Shown in pieces: positions 1 through 9,677 of a stretch of DNA of 64,000 nucleotides. How positions within the stretch are numbered: position 1 is the first letter of the stretch; every line of letters begins with the position of its first letter. Origin of the DNA: DATAPD01 sp036265385. Its GTDB lineage: Bacteria > Acidobacteriota > Terriglobia > Terriglobales > Acidobacteriaceae. A model generated the notes under the pieces. The model was not told the origin of the DNA. It made no database searches and worked only from the letters and a program-made list of their open reading frames with translations. The stretch is taken from positions 1 through 64,000 of the forward strand of contig DATAPD010000005.1 in NCBI GenBank assembly GCA_036265385.1, written 5' to 3'. Position numbers and translations under genes: made by a program.

Positions 1-488
1 GTAGCAAGCGCGCCAGCATTGCAATGTGTGAGCACTCCGCCGGAAGAAGGCATAAGAGTTGCGCCGTGACGACCCATCGCCTGATTAGCGGCGATGTCTT
101 CCGCATGCATGCGCTTCGCTTCTTCGATCAAGACTTCCTTGATCTGAGGTATGGGACGCATGCGCACGTGCTCGAACTTGTCGGACATACGCTGAATCGC
201 CCAGAAGAGATTTACTGCAGTGGGGCGCGTTTTGCCGATGAGATCCGCAACCCGATCGAAGTCTTTCTTCAGATCGGCACCATTCTCCGCTTTGGAATTC
301 TTTATTCCAAGCGCGATACCCATTGCAGCAGACACTCCGATGGCGGGGGCGCCGCGAACTACCATGTTGCGGATCACGTCGGCGACCTGTTCGGCGGTCG
401 TGCAGTTCACGTAAGTTTCTTCGGTGGGCAGCTTCGTCTGATCGATGAAGCGTACGCCGGAATCGGTCCATTCAAGAGTCTGAATCAT
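1..488 (-). CDS. mtnA: S-methyl-5-thioribose-1-phosphate isomerase (partial, C-terminus beyond window)
   Basis: Reading the minus strand from the ATG at 488 gives a protein starting MIQTLEWTDSGVRFIDQTKL, followed by the segment NMVVRGAPAIGVSAAMGIAL that is characteristic of MtnA, an eIF2B-like isomerase. The frame stays open to base 1, so about 162 codons are present and the rest is outside. MtnA converts methylthioribose-1-phosphate to methylthioribulose-1-phosphate in cytoplasmic methionine salvage. It lies 66 bp downstream of pyrE on the same strand; that spacer is a 7-bp repeat array, and no clear ribosome-binding site is visible before the ATG. The call rests on recognised family sequence. 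Confidence 0.9.
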   Translation of the reverse strand, partial: MIQTLEWTDSGVRFIDQTKLPTEETYVNCTTAEQVADVIRNMVVRGAPAIGVSAAMGIALGIKNSKAENGADLKKDFDRVADLIGKTRPTAVNLFWAIQRMSDKFEHVRMRPIPQIKEVLIEEAKRMHAEDIAANQAMGRHGATLMPSSGGVLTHCNAGALA

Positions 489-491
489 GTG

Positions 492-554
492 AAAGTGCTT
501 AGCCTTTAGCCGTTAGTATTTAGCGAACAACTGCGAAAGGCGAACGGCTAAATG
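492..554. repeat. Intergenic 7-bp tandem repeat array (pyrE-mtnA)
   Basis: Read on the minus strand, the spacer begins directly after the pyrE stop codon and can be cut into nine successive 7-mers. Four of them follow the pattern NNNCTAA or close to it (for example CGGCTAA, AGGCTAA), and CATTTAG beside the stop is the inverted form. Only three bases separate the last unit from the mtnA ATG. Confidence 0.6.
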
Positions 555-1121
555 CTAAGTCCCGATAGCTACGTGTTCCGCTCGAACATCGTTAGCAGTG
601 AAAATTGTGACGAAAGGCGCGGGCGCGGCAGCTTTTTCAACGCCAGGGCGACCTTTCGCTTCCTCGCGCTCGACCAAACACATCACACCGATCACTTCGA
701 AACCAAATTCGCGTGCAGCCTCGATTGCCTGGATGGTTGAACTCCCGGTCGTGCACACATCGTCGACGATGACAACTGGAGCGCCGCTCTCACGGAATCC
801 TTCGATGCGCTGCCCGGTTCCGTGTTGCTTTTCCGCCTTGCGAACGAGAAAGCCGTGGATCGAGCCGCTCGTGACCGACACCGCCGTGACGATCGGATCG
901 GCGCCCATCGTAAGTCCACCGAGAGCCTGAGGCTGCCATCCTCGGTCACGCATTTCTTCCAGGAAAACCTCGCCTGTTAACTGAGAGCCGCGTGCATCGA
1001 GAGTCGTCGTGCGGCAATCGATGTAATAGTCGCTGGTTCCCCCAGACGAGAGTTTGAACTCGCCAAGCTTGAATGACTTGGTCGCGAGCAGTTGCAACAG
1101 TTCATGGCGAGACGAAGACAT
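555..1121 (-). CDS. pyrE: Orotate phosphoribosyltransferase
   Basis: PyrE transfers the phosphoribosyl group from PRPP to orotate, giving OMP in cytoplasmic pyrimidine synthesis. The 188-residue protein has the PRPP-binding signature VVIVDDVCTTGSS at about residues 116-128, a full-length OPRTase core, and the N-terminal substrate segment FKLSSGGTSDYYIDCR at 23-38. Length is slightly below that of enterobacterial PyrE (about 213). The stop codon is the last base triplet before a 7-bp repeat array that runs to mtnA, so the two genes may be co-transcribed. Start is the ATG at 1121. Confidence 0.95.
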   Translation of the reverse strand: MSSSRHELLQLLATKSFKLGEFKLSSGGTSDYYIDCRTTTLDARGSQLTGEVFLEEMRDRGWQPQALGGLTMGADPIVTAVSVTSGSIHGFLVRKAEKQHGTGQRIEGFRESGAPVVIVDDVCTTGSSTIQAIEAAREFGFEVIGVMCLVEREEAKGRPGVEKAAAPAPFVTIFTANDVRAEHVAIGT

Positions 1122-1162
1122 GAATTTTTTAAGATATCACGGCGCGCAGGCTGACAAGTCGC

Positions 1163-2032
1163 TCAATGAGTAAGGACGTCCAAGTGACGGAAGCCGCCTG
1201 TGGCAAAACCAACCAGGATCATGATCGCGCTGTTGTACGAGGCATGCACCACGAATGAAGCACCAACCGATCCGCGTAACGCTCTGACGGTTCCGAGAAC
1301 CATTCCCACAATGCAAATGAGAAGCAGGGAAGCCCAGGAATAGGCATATTGCGATCCGTGAATGAGCGCGAACGTAATCGCGGTAACAAGAATGCCTGTG
1401 TAGATGCCTGCGTTCCTGGCGGAGGCACCGTCGTTAAAACGGCGTGCGAAAAGTTCCACCCGGCGCACAATGACGGGATAAAGAAATCCACGGAAAAACA
1501 ATTCTTCCATCAATGGCCCAAACGAAATGCTGAACACACCGATGATGGCCAGGCTCAACGGCTTGCGCAGCAAATCCTGGAACGGAGTTTCCTCGGGGAA
1601 TGGGAGGAATCGCGCGATTAGAAGAAACACGATTTGCATGGCGATTCCACCAAGAATGTAGGGCCAGAATTTTCTAGGAAAGTTCCATCCGATGGATTGC
1701 CAGAAGCGGGGCTGATGTCTTTCATAGACGACCAGCACATACATATAAGCGAGTAGTCCAGCGTAAACGACCATCTGAGCGACCAAAAGGAGCTCAGGTC
1801 TGGCCGCAAGGTGCTCACTTCGTTGCTGGAGCGTGGACCCGTGAGCGGCGAATAGAAGGATGGTGGCTGAAGCAAATATGCCAGCGATGCCTAACAGGAG
1901 GATTCGCAGGACATCCCAACCGGTCCACGCCGGGTTTTCTGCCGTTTGCGGAGGAAGTGCAATAGGTTGAACCACCGGTTCCGCAACTGTCGGTGCAGTC
2001 GGCTCAACGATCGGATTGTGTGGTGAGGACAC
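1163..2032 (-). CDS. CPBP family intramembrane metalloprotease
   Basis: This 289-residue protein has several hydrophobic membrane segments and the three conserved motifs of the CPBP (CAAX-protease and bacteriocin-processing) family: EELFFRG with E176/E177, FALIHG with H225, and HASYN with H263. These residues are the presumed metal ligands. The N-terminal 35 residues are proline-rich and probably cytosolic. Start is a GTG at 2032. The gene lies between uvrA and pyrE on the same strand. In this family some members process prenylated proteins or peptides and others act in immunity or envelope maintenance; nothing nearby identifies the substrate. Confidence 0.85.
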   Translation of the reverse strand: MSSPHNPIVEPTAPTVAEPVVQPIALPPQTAENPAWTGWDVLRILLLGIAGIFASATILLFAAHGSTLQQRSEHLAARPELLLVAQMVVYAGLLAYMYVLVVYERHQPRFWQSIGWNFPRKFWPYILGGIAMQIVFLLIARFLPFPEETPFQDLLRKPLSLAIIGVFSISFGPLMEELFFRGFLYPVIVRRVELFARRFNDGASARNAGIYTGILVTAITFALIHGSQYAYSWASLLLICIVGMVLGTVRALRGSVGASFVVHASYNSAIMILVGFATGGFRHLDVLTH

Positions 2033-2080
2033 GAGTGAGGACTATGACTCAGTTTGCATTCGACGTTGAAGAAAAGCAAA

Positions 2081-4930
2081 TCAGGTTGAGATTGGGGGCT
2101 CCGCTGGCTTTTCCGAGGGAATGCGATTCTGGGCGGTACGATGGCCATTTCCATTCGTCGGCTGGAAGAAGTGAGCTAAGGCTTGTCCCGTATAAGATTT
2201 CTTGATGCGTGCGATCTGTTCGGGCGGACCTTGCGCCACGAGTCGACCGCCATCTTCGCCACCCTCAGGACCCAGGTCGATAATCCAATCCGCATTGCGA
2301 ATGACATCAAGATTGTGCTCGATGATGATGACCGTGTTGCCGAGATCGGTGAGCCGGTGCAGGACGTCGAGCAGCTTTCTCACGTCGTCGAAGTGCAGCC
2401 CGGTAGTTGGTTCGTCCAGCAGGTAGAGAGTTTTCCCGGTTTGCCGCTTGCTAAGTTCGCGAGCAAGTTTGATACGCTGCGCTTCGCCTCCGGATAGCGT
2501 GACGGCGGATTGCCCCAAATGAATGTAGCCGAGGCCGACGTCTACCAAGGTCTGAAGCTTCTGTTTGACCTGGGGGATGTTTTCGAGAATTTGTAACGCG
2601 TCAGAAACCGGTGTTTCTAACAGGTCGGCAATCGAAGCGCCGTTGTACTTCACCGCCAAGGTTTCCTGGTTATATCTTCGTCCGCCGCAAACTTCGCAGA
2701 GCACATAGACGTCGGGAAGAAAGTTCATCTCAATCCGTCGCTGCCCCTCGCCTTGGCATGCTTCACAACGTCCGCCGGCGACATTGAACGAGAAACGCCC
2801 TGGCTTATATCCGCGTTCGCGTGATTCGGGAAGCATCGCGTAGAGGTCGCGAATCTGCGCAAAAATGCCGGTATACGTCGCGGGGTTCGAGCGCGGAGTC
2901 CGCCCGATGGGCGACTGATCGATACGAATCACTTTGTCGATCTGTTCCGCTCCGGAAATAGTTTTGTGTGCACCGGGCTCTTCGCGGGAACGGTAAAGCT
3001 GGCGTGCGAGCGCGCGATACAAGATGTCATTCACCAGTGTTGACTTACCAGAGCCGGAGACGCCCGTAACCACAGTCATGACTCCAAGCGGGAAGGCAAT
3101 GTCGAGGTTTTTTAGGTTGTTTTCTCGCGCTCCAAGGATCGTGATTGCTTTCCCATTCGTCGGACGGCGCTCGGGCAACATGGCGATCTGGTTTCGCCCG
3201 GAGATGTAGGCGCCTGTGAGTGACTCGGGTGATCCCATGATTTCTTCGGGTGTCCCACTGGCGACCAGTGCTCCTCCGTGGCGTCCGGCGCCCGGCCCGA
3301 GATCAATTACATAATCAGCGCGCCGGATCGTCTCTTCATCGTGTTCGACCACGAGAACGGTATTGCCGAGGTTGCGTAACTCTTCCAGCGCATGAAGCAG
3401 ACGGTTGTTGTCGCGATGGTGCAGTCCGATGGATGGTTCGTCGAGAACGTAAAGAACACCTCGTAATCTCGAACCGATTTGTGTAGCAAGCCGGATCCTC
3501 TGACCCTCTCCGCCGGAAAGAGTTGCAGCGGAGCGTTTGAGCGAGATGTACCCGAGACCAACGGCGTGCAGGAATTGAAGGCGTTCGATAATTTCGTGAA
3601 GCAATCGGCCCGCAATCGTTTCCTCTCGTCCAGAAAGCTTGATGCCGCGTGCCGCTTCGAGTGCGCGTGAGACCGGGAGTGCCGTGAAGTCGGCGATAGA
3701 CATTCCATTGACTTTGACAGCCAAGCTCTCGGGGCGCAGGCGGCGTCCGCGACATACAGGACAGATGGTTGCTGACATGAAATCCATCATGTAGTCGCGG
3801 TAGTTTTCCGACGCGGTCTCTTCCAAGTTCTTTTTGAGATACGCGAGAATGCCGCGATAGCCGGTTTTCCCCCGCCGATCCGGTTCGCCGTAGAGAAGAA
3901 GGGCCTGAATCTTGTCCGGTAGTTTTTCGAATGGCGTGGCGAGGTTGACGCCGTATGCTTCAGCAACAATGCGAATCTGGTTCAGAAGATTTTGCGAAGC
4001 TGAGCCGGGCCCAAGTCCTCCGTCAAGCAATGGCTTGGACCAGTCGGTAATGATTTTAGCGGGATCGAAATCGTACTTGCTGCCGAGACCGTGGCATTCT
4101 GGGCAGGCACCATATGCACTGTTGAACGAAAACGAACGTGGTTCTAACTGCGGGACGTTGATTCCGCAATCAGGGCAAGCAAGTCGTGACGAGTAAAGCG
4201 TCTCCTCGCCGCCAACGACCGCGACTTGCACCAGGTCGCCGGCAAGCTTCATGGCGAGTCCCACGGACAGCTCGAGCCGGTGTTCAATGCCCGGCTTTAC
4301 CAGCAAACGGTCGATAACGACTTCAATGGTGTGATTCTTACGCTTGTCGAGTTGAATGTCGTCTTCGAGGTTCATGAGCTCGCCATCGATCCTGGCGCGG
4401 GCGAACCCGTGTTGAACCAGTTTTTCCATCTCCTTTTTGAATTCGCCTTTGCGACCCCGGACGATTGGCGCCATGATCATGACCCGATCTTCCGGAGTTA
4501 GCGTCATTACTCTGTGGACAATCTGTTCCGCCGACTGGCGCGTGATGGGATTTCCACAGTTTGGGCAGTGCGGAACTCCGATTGAGGAGAATAAAAGACG
4601 AAGATAATCGTAGATTTCTGTGATGGTTCCGACGGTCGATCTCGGACTGCGGCTTGTAGTTTTCTGCTCGATGGAGATCGATGGGCTCAGGCCATCGATG
4701 GCGTCAACGTCGGGGCGCTCCATCTGATCCAAAAATTGGCGAGCGTAGGCGGAAAGCGTCTCCACGTAGCGTCTTTGTCCCTCGGCGTAGATCGTGTCGA
4801 AGGCCAGGGATGACTTACCCGAACCACTCAATCCGGTGATTACGCACAGGGTATTTCGAGGGATTTCGACGTTTATATTCTTGAGGTTATGCTGGCGCGC
4901 ACCGCGAACTGAAATTTTGGTAATCGCCAT
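2081..4930 (-). CDS. uvrA: Excinuclease ABC subunit A
   Basis: UvrA is the damage-recognition ATPase of nucleotide excision repair and loads UvrB on DNA. The 949-residue protein has two ABC modules: the first Walker A is GLSGSGKS at residues 33-40 and the second [13 protein letters not shown] signatures LSGGEGQR and LSGGEAQR and CxxC zinc-binding pairs (CPNC, CPDC, CPEC, CPVC, CEAC, CEVC) are present. The frame is open upstream to 5014, but [18 protein letters not shown], beginning at 4930, is the usual UvrA N-terminus, so that start is chosen; the 28-residue extension is not UvrA-like. uvrB is not in the window. Confidence 0.95.
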   Translation of the reverse strand: MAITKISVRGARQHNLKNINVEIPRNTLCVITGLSGSGKSSLAFDTIYAEGQRRYVETLSAYARQFLDQMERPDVDAIDGLSPSISIEQKTTSRSPRSTVGTITEIYDYLRLLFSSIGVPHCPNCGNPITRQSAEQIVHRVMTLTPEDRVMIMAPIVRGRKGEFKKEMEKLVQHGFARARIDGELMNLEDDIQLDKRKNHTIEVVIDRLLVKPGIEHRLELSVGLAMKLAGDLVQVAVVGGEETLYSSRLACPDCGINVPQLEPRSFSFNSAYGACPECHGLGSKYDFDPAKIITDWSKPLLDGGLGPGSASQNLLNQIRIVAEAYGVNLATPFEKLPDKIQALLLYGEPDRRGKTGYRGILAYLKKNLEETASENYRDYMMDFMSATICPVCRGRRLRPESLAVKVNGMSIADFTALPVSRALEAARGIKLSGREETIAGRLLHEIIERLQFLHAVGLGYISLKRSAATLSGGEGQRIRLATQIGSRLRGVLYVLDEPSIGLHHRDNNRLLHALEELRNLGNTVLVVEHDEETIRRADYVIDLGPGAGRHGGALVASGTPEEIMGSPESLTGAYISGRNQIAMLPERRPTNGKAITILGARENNLKNLDIAFPLGVMTVVTGVSGSGKSTLVNDILYRALARQLYRSREEPGAHKTISGAEQIDKVIRIDQSPIGRTPRSNPATYTGIFAQIRDLYAMLPESRERGYKPGRFSFNVAGGRCEACQGEGQRRIEMNFLPDVYVLCEVCGGRRYNQETLAVKYNGASIADLLETPVSDALQILENIPQVKQKLQTLVDVGLGYIHLGQSAVTLSGGEAQRIKLARELSKRQTGKTLYLLDEPTTGLHFDDVRKLLDVLHRLTDLGNTVIIIEHNLDVIRNADWIIDLGPEGGEDGGRLVAQGPPEQIARIKKSYTGQALAHFFQPTNGNGHRTAQNRIPSEKPAEPPIST

Positions 4931-5137
4931 GATGCCCGAAGGTACCGATGCCCTTCCGTAACGTGGACGGGTCCACAGAAATGTTGGAGAGTGAAAGGGC
5001 GCAGATCTACTCACGTATCTTATTTGCTAACAGCGGCAAGCGTCAACGCGGGTAGATTGAAAAGGCGCGCTGCAAGGAATTTTCGCTTTATTTGCAGTTA
5101 AATCGCCCGAGGCCGAGCCGGGGTACGGGCGAAAAAG

Positions 5138-5323
5138 GTGATCGGGCCCGTGAACGTTATTGTTGCGCCACTCATTCTGCTTCTGACTGTTATCGTTTCG
5201 GTAAGCGCGGGAGTTTTCGCCGCTTACTGGACCTTGAATGCATTCCTTCTGGCCCTCGGTCACCAGCAGCGTGAAACAGCTCCAACTCCCGTACTGATTC
5301 AAAATCACGCGAGCGGCGATTAA
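5138..5323 (+). CDS. Small single-pass or hairpin membrane protein, unknown
   Basis: A 61-codon ORF starts at GTG 5138, a few bases after the purine-rich stretch GAAAAAGG. The product has a long hydrophobic stretch (about residues 6-40, rich in I, L, V) and then a short polar tail ending in HASGD. An alternative GTG at 5150 would shorten it by four residues. No family is recognised. The opposite strand has a 103-codon ORF here, but its product is compositionally random, so the plus-strand frame is preferred. It is transcribed away from uvrA. Confidence 0.5.
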   Translation: MIGPVNVIVAPLILLLTVIVSVSAGVFAAYWTLNAFLLALGHQQRETAPTPVLIQNHASGD

Positions 5324-5366
5324 CTTAGCCCTCGGCATCCCTTAACCAAGCAGCATCGACGTGCTA

Positions 5367-6227
5367 CTACTGCGGCTGAGGCTGTGGTGGTGGCGGATTC
5401 TGGTTCGGCGGCTGTCCACCTGACTGATTTTGTTGCTGCTGCTGCTGTTGCTGCTGTTGCTGGAGTACCTGTTGCTGCCGCTGCAATTCCTGTAAAAGCT
5501 GTTCGGGAGTCTTCGGGCCTTGACCGGGCATCTGCTGATTCTGGTTCTGCTGCGCACCGGAATCGTCGGCCACCGGCTGTTCCGCCGGATCGTTTCCTTC
5601 CTGCGCATCCGGCTCTGGTTCCGGTTCTTCCTCGGCTTCCGCCTCGCCTTGAGGTTGAGGTGGCTGCGGCGCCATGACAGGCCTGCCTTGCGGCATAGTT
5701 GGATTCATCGGCTGGAATGCCTGCTGATTCGCGGCTTGGCTGGGAGCTGGTGTATCCGGGCCACCTGTGACGCGGGAAGTGAGAATCACTTTCGAAACCG
5801 CATTCGGGTCCGATGGAGAACCCAGCATCACGTAGTTGTAATGCGAACCGTTGAGCAACTTGGCAAGAACATCACGCGCCGGTCCTGGACCGAGTTGCGT
5901 GACGACTCTTTCATTTGCAGATGCAGGAGCGTCGATGGCCGCGCCGGTACGTTCCTGTACAGCCTTCAAAATGTCGCTCAGATTTGAATTGTGGGCTTCA
6001 ATCGTCAGGTTTCCGGCCTCATAACTCACCTTCGGCGCAACCGCTGGAACGGTGTCGAGCGGCAGCTGAGGAAGGGGCCCTGTCGGCAACGGTGGAAGGA
6101 CCTGCGCGACAGGCTCTTTGACACTTGCTTTCCGAGGAGTTTTCTTACGCGTCGACTGGCTCGAAGCTAAAGTGGCGAGCGACACGAGAAGGAGTACAAC
6201 GGAGAAGAACCTGAGACGCGGAGACAT
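5367..6227 (-). CDS. Secreted STN-like domain protein with Pro/Glu/Gln-rich tail
   Basis: A signal peptide (residues 1-23, ending TLASSQS) is followed by a proline-rich linker. Residues about 68-125 (VSYEAGNLTIEAHNSNLSDILKAVQERTG and following) have the beta-alpha-beta pattern of the secretin/TonB short N-terminal domain (STN). The rest is low complexity: an acidic Glu/Pro block and a C-terminal coiled stretch with about 12 near-consecutive Gln, ending in Pro/Gln. An STN domain without a secretin or TonB barrel suggests a periplasmic adaptor or sensor, but the partner is unknown. It is the first gene of a minus-strand group with uvrA. Confidence 0.7.
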   Translation of the reverse strand: MSPRLRFFSVVLLLVSLATLASSQSTRKKTPRKASVKEPVAQVLPPLPTGPLPQLPLDTVPAVAPKVSYEAGNLTIEAHNSNLSDILKAVQERTGAAIDAPASANERVVTQLGPGPARDVLAKLLNGSHYNYVMLGSPSDPNAVSKVILTSRVTGGPDTPAPSQAANQQAFQPMNPTMPQGRPVMAPQPPQPQGEAEAEEEPEPEPDAQEGNDPAEQPVADDSGAQQNQNQQMPGQGPKTPEQLLQELQRQQQVLQQQQQQQQQQQNQSGGQPPNQNPPPPQPQPQ

Positions 6228-6406
6228 ACTCTACCCCACTTCGGCCGGTGGATGCGCCTTTCGGGGCAAACAAACACCGCCAATAATGAGCCTCATTTTA
6301 GCACTGGATTGAAGAACAAATCGTTAATTTGCCCCGTAAATGCGCGCGGTTCCGTCGGCCTATAGGGCCGAACGGGTCGTCGTACAATAACTACTTGGAG
6401 TGGCTC

Positions 6407-7420
6407 ATGAAGCGGCCCCAGCGATGTTTTGGCCCGAAGTTGTTCATTCTTGCGGTTCTATTGCTTCCCCTTCTATCCCGTGAGGGATTAACTCAGACTT
6501 GCCAAAGCTCGGCCGAAATGGAAGCGCCAGTAAAATCGGGGCTCGAATCCGCCGCCGAGCGATACTTCGCAATGACTGCAAAAGGGGATGTTTCGGGGCT
6601 TCAGCAAAGCTCGATCCCCAGTGTTGCGTCGAACTTCGGCGGAATCGAGGCTGCCGTCAAGGATGTGCAGCCCAGGATTGCCGGCGCTCAACCCACGTTG
6701 CGATCGAGTTGGCTTCTCCAGGCGAGCAGCGACTTGAAGGACAGAGCCGAATTCCTCTGCGGCGTCTTTGGTGCGCATGGCCAAACTGCAAATAGCGCCG
6801 CATTCCAACTTTCGAACCTGTCAGCGGGGAACTACGCGGTGGCAATTTTTGATGTGGCTGGACCGAAGGCGCCCGAGACCGTTTCGTTCGTTTTGCAGCA
6901 GGCAGGAAATGACTGGAAGTTGGCGGGTTTTTACGCGAAACCTGCAGCGATCAATGGACATGACGGAGCATGGTTCGCTGATCGAGCGCGGCAGTTTAAA
7001 GCCAAGGGGCAGAACCGAAATGCGTGGCTATATTTTTTGCAAGCTCGCGACCTGGTCTCGCCTCTCACGTTCATGAGTACGGCAATGACGGACAAGTTGT
7101 ACGACGAAATGCAGCCAGTCCAACCTTCCGATCTGCCGGTGAATGGTTCCACCATCGACCTACCGGTCGGCGGCAAAGTGGAGAAATTGACTTCAATGTT
7201 CCCGGCGGGTTTCGGAGATGATCTGGACCTCGTCGTCAAATATCAGGCGACTGATGTTTCGAACACTGGCGCCAGCTTTCAAGCCAATATGGCAGTCATC
7301 AAGGCAGTCGTCGCGAAGTATCCGGAATTTCGTGACGCTTTTGCAGGAGTGATCGCGCGCGCAGTCGACCCGTCCGGGCGCGATTACGGCACTCTCCTCC
7401 CCATGAAGGAAATCAAGTAA
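6407..7420 (+). CDS. Secreted protein of unknown function
   Basis: The 337-residue product starts at ATG 6407, preceded by TTGGAGTGG as ribosome-binding site; the frame is open 78 bp further up but that extension lacks a signal-like sequence. Residues 1-30 (MKRPQRCFGPKLFILAVLLL and following) form a signal peptide with a cleavage site near GLTQT. The mature part is mixed alpha/beta, has no recognised motif, and contains a stretch at 85-170 resembling a compact folded domain (SNLSAGNYAVAIFDVAGP). A TACAAT box at 6383-6388 may be the -10 element. Function unknown. Confidence 0.65.
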   Translation: MKRPQRCFGPKLFILAVLLLPLLSREGLTQTCQSSAEMEAPVKSGLESAAERYFAMTAKGDVSGLQQSSIPSVASNFGGIEAAVKDVQPRIAGAQPTLRSSWLLQASSDLKDRAEFLCGVFGAHGQTANSAAFQLSNLSAGNYAVAIFDVAGPKAPETVSFVLQQAGNDWKLAGFYAKPAAINGHDGAWFADRARQFKAKGQNRNAWLYFLQARDLVSPLTFMSTAMTDKLYDEMQPVQPSDLPVNGSTIDLPVGGKVEKLTSMFPAGFGDDLDLVVKYQATDVSNTGASFQANMAVIKAVVAKYPEFRDAFAGVIARAVDPSGRDYGTLLPMKEIK

Positions 7421-7610
7421 CGCATTTACGGCGAGAAGTCTTTCGGCCAACCAGAGGTGTACAATTTCGCCGCGCGGACACGGTTGCCAGACCTTGGTGG
7501 CCTCAGACTGATTTGGGATTCACTTGGGCGTTGCCGCATTGAATGATCGGGGTGCCACGCCAATTTCATCCCGAGTAACGCCACCGAGGCTCTGTTGAAG
7601 GAGGTTCGTA

Positions 7611-7910
7611 ATGGCGAAAAGGCACGTTGTGTTCTTGATGCTTCTGGTGGTTCTCGTCTTCAGCATTTCCTGCAAAAAAATCGAAACAGCAAAACCCAAA
7701 ATAGCTGGTCCGTTAGCACTGCAGGCAACCAGGTTTGGGGACGCAATCCCAGCAGAGTACGGAAATCTCGTTGGGGTGACGCAGAATCCGCAAGACGTAG
7801 GTTGGGTCGGCTTGTGGTTTCAAAAACCGGACCAGACGATTACCGCTGTGTTTGTGAATGTCGAGCAGGGGCGGATCTACGAAAAGACGCTGACCATACC
7901 GAGACGGTAG
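7611..7910 (+). CDS. Small predicted lipoprotein
   Basis: This 99-codon gene follows a very good ribosome-binding site (AAGGAGG seven bases before ATG). The N-terminus MAKRHVVFLMLLVVLVFSISC ends in a lipobox-like FSISC, so the protein is probably lipid-anchored at Cys21. The mature 78 residues include GDAIPAEYGNLVGVTQ and end in basic residues; no family is recognised. It precedes another small membrane protein gene by 25 bp, so the two are likely an operon. Confidence 0.65.
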   Translation: MAKRHVVFLMLLVVLVFSISCKKIETAKPKIAGPLALQATRFGDAIPAEYGNLVGVTQNPQDVGWVGLWFQKPDQTITAVFVNVEQGRIYEKTLTIPRR

Positions 7911-7935
7911 CGGTTACGCACGAAGGGGGTGTCCG

Positions 7936-8163
7936 ATGAACTTCGAGAAACTACTTTCGGTTTTATGTCGAGTCTTCTTTGCAGGAGCGTTCCTGTTATT
8001 CGCGCTCGCCGTGATCGAGCGTCTTGCCAACGCAAGCGGTTACACCTTGTTGCAAGGCTATCGCGGAGGCCGAATCCTCGAATTTGCAGCGATTCTTCTG
8101 ATATTCGTGATCGCTCTTCAGTTGCGTGAGATGAAGATTCTGTTGAAAAGGAACTCTTCTTAG
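7936..8163 (+). CDS. Small two-helix membrane protein
   Basis: A 75-codon ORF follows the ribosome-binding site AAGGGGGTG. Two hydrophobic segments (about 10-32 and 47-63) flank a short loop with GYTLLQGYRGGR, so a hairpin membrane topology is likely. The C-terminus is basic (MKILLKRNSS). It lies 25 bp after the lipoprotein gene. No family is recognised. Confidence 0.6.
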   Translation: MNFEKLLSVLCRVFFAGAFLLFALAVIERLANASGYTLLQGYRGGRILEFAAILLIFVIALQLREMKILLKRNSS

Positions 8164-8316
8164 TCGCTAACGATGAGGTTCTCTCGATTCGCGAGGATCA
8201 AGAATTCCCATAGCAGTCGTCCCAGCTTCCGGTGTGTGCTCTGGTAAGCCTCTCTCATCCCGATTACAATCGAAGGTTTTCTTGACGATTTCCAATCCTT
8301 CTGAGGTGATTGATCT

Positions 8317-9666
8317 GTGATCCCACGCTACACGCGCGCCGACATGGCCCGGATCTGGAGCGACGAAAACCGTTTTCGTAAATGGTTAGCCGTGGAGGTA
8401 GCCGCAACGGAGACGCTGGCAGAAGCAGGCATCGTACCCAAGGAAGCCGCTCGAGCAATTAAAGAACGTGCCGATTTCAAAGTTCATCGCATTCATGAAA
8501 TCGAGGCCGAAGTAAAGCACGACGTAATTGCTTTTACAACGGCGGTGGCCGAATTTGTCGGTCCCGATTCGCGCTGGTTTCATTACGGCTTGACGTCAAA
8601 CGACGTCGTAGACACTGCACAAGCTCTGTTGATTCGCGAGGCGTCGGGGCTGATTGCGCAGGATCTGGAGCGGTTGGCCGAAGTGCTGAAGCGGCGCGCA
8701 TGGGAATTCAAAGACACTCCCATGATCGGGCGCACACACGGGATCCACGCCGAGCCGATTACCTTCGGTTTCAAGATTGCGAATTGGTACTCTGAAACTC
8801 AGCGCAACATCGTCCGGTTCAAAGCTGCAGCCGAAGACATGCGCGTCGGCAAATTCTCAGGCGCTGTCGGAACCTTCGCTCATTTAACTCCCGAACTCGA
8901 GGAGAAGATGTGCGCGCGACTGGGATTAAAAGCAGCCGCAGTATCGTCGCAAGTGATCCAGCGGGATCGCCATGCAGCGTACCTTGCGACGCTTGCTGTT
9001 ATTGCGAGCACGCTCGATAAGATCGCGACCGAAGTGCGACATCTGCAGAGAACTGAAGTCCGAGAAGCCGAAGAGTACTTCAGCGAAAAACAGAAGGGTT
9101 CTTCGGCCATGCCGCACAAGCGGAATCCGGTGACATGCGAGCAGATCAGCGGATTGGCTCGCGTCGTTCGTTCCAACGCCCAGGCCGGATTCGAGAACGT
9201 CGCCCTCTGGCATGAGCGCGACATTTCTCATTCGTCGGTTGAGCGCGTGATCATCCCCGATTCAACGACGCTCACCGATTATCTCTTGAGCAAAACTGCG
9301 AACATCGTGGACCAGATGTTTGTCTACCCTGAGCGCATGTTGGCGAACTTGAATTTGACCAAGGGGTTGGTGTTCAGCGGGCAGTTGTTGCTAGACCTCG
9401 TTGAAAACGGAATGTCGCGGGAGGACGCGTATCGCCTGGTGCAGGCGCACGCGATGCGGTCGTGGAGAGAAGGTCTCGATTTCAAAGCCGAGATTCTCGC
9501 GGACAAAGAGATTACAAACCGAGTCCCGCGCAAACAGATTGAGCGAGCGTTCGAGCTTCAGCGGCAACTACGTAATATCGACAAGATTTTCGCGCGCGTA
9601 TTTCCGACTCCGGAAAAAGGAATGGCCGAACCCGCAGCCAAGCCGAAACGCAAAGGCCAAAAGTAA
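8317..9666 (+). CDS. purB: Adenylosuccinate lyase
   Basis: PurB performs two fumarate-releasing eliminations in purine synthesis (SAICAR to AICAR and adenylosuccinate to AMP). The 449-residue protein contains the fumarase/ASL superfamily signature GSSAMPHKRNP, the TSNDVVDTA segment and GRTHGIHAEP with the catalytic histidine. Start is GTG at 8317, preceded by TGAGGTGA. The C-terminus has a lysine-rich tail. It is followed after 11 bp by the adenosine-specific kinase-family gene. purA, the other AMP-branch gene, lies separately near 28.3 kb. Confidence 0.95.
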   Translation: MIPRYTRADMARIWSDENRFRKWLAVEVAATETLAEAGIVPKEAARAIKERADFKVHRIHEIEAEVKHDVIAFTTAVAEFVGPDSRWFHYGLTSNDVVDTAQALLIREASGLIAQDLERLAEVLKRRAWEFKDTPMIGRTHGIHAEPITFGFKIANWYSETQRNIVRFKAAAEDMRVGKFSGAVGTFAHLTPELEEKMCARLGLKAAAVSSQVIQRDRHAAYLATLAVIASTLDKIATEVRHLQRTEVREAEEYFSEKQKGSSAMPHKRNPVTCEQISGLARVVRSNAQAGFENVALWHERDISHSSVERVIIPDSTTLTDYLLSKTANIVDQMFVYPERMLANLNLTKGLVFSGQLLLDLVENGMSREDAYRLVQAHAMRSWREGLDFKAEILADKEITNRVPRKQIERAFELQRQLRNIDKIFARVFPTPEKGMAEPAAKPKRKGQK

Positions 9667-9677
9667 ACGGAGGTCTC

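Noticed and set aside
24..509. 161-codon plus-strand ORF at the window start
   Set aside because: It lies opposite mtnA, whose minus-strand frame gives a recognisable enzyme; the plus product has no family character.
5027..5338. 103-codon minus-strand ORF between uvrA and the STN protein
   Set aside because: Compositionally random product, while the plus-strand frame encodes a convincing hydrophobic small protein with a purine-rich leader.
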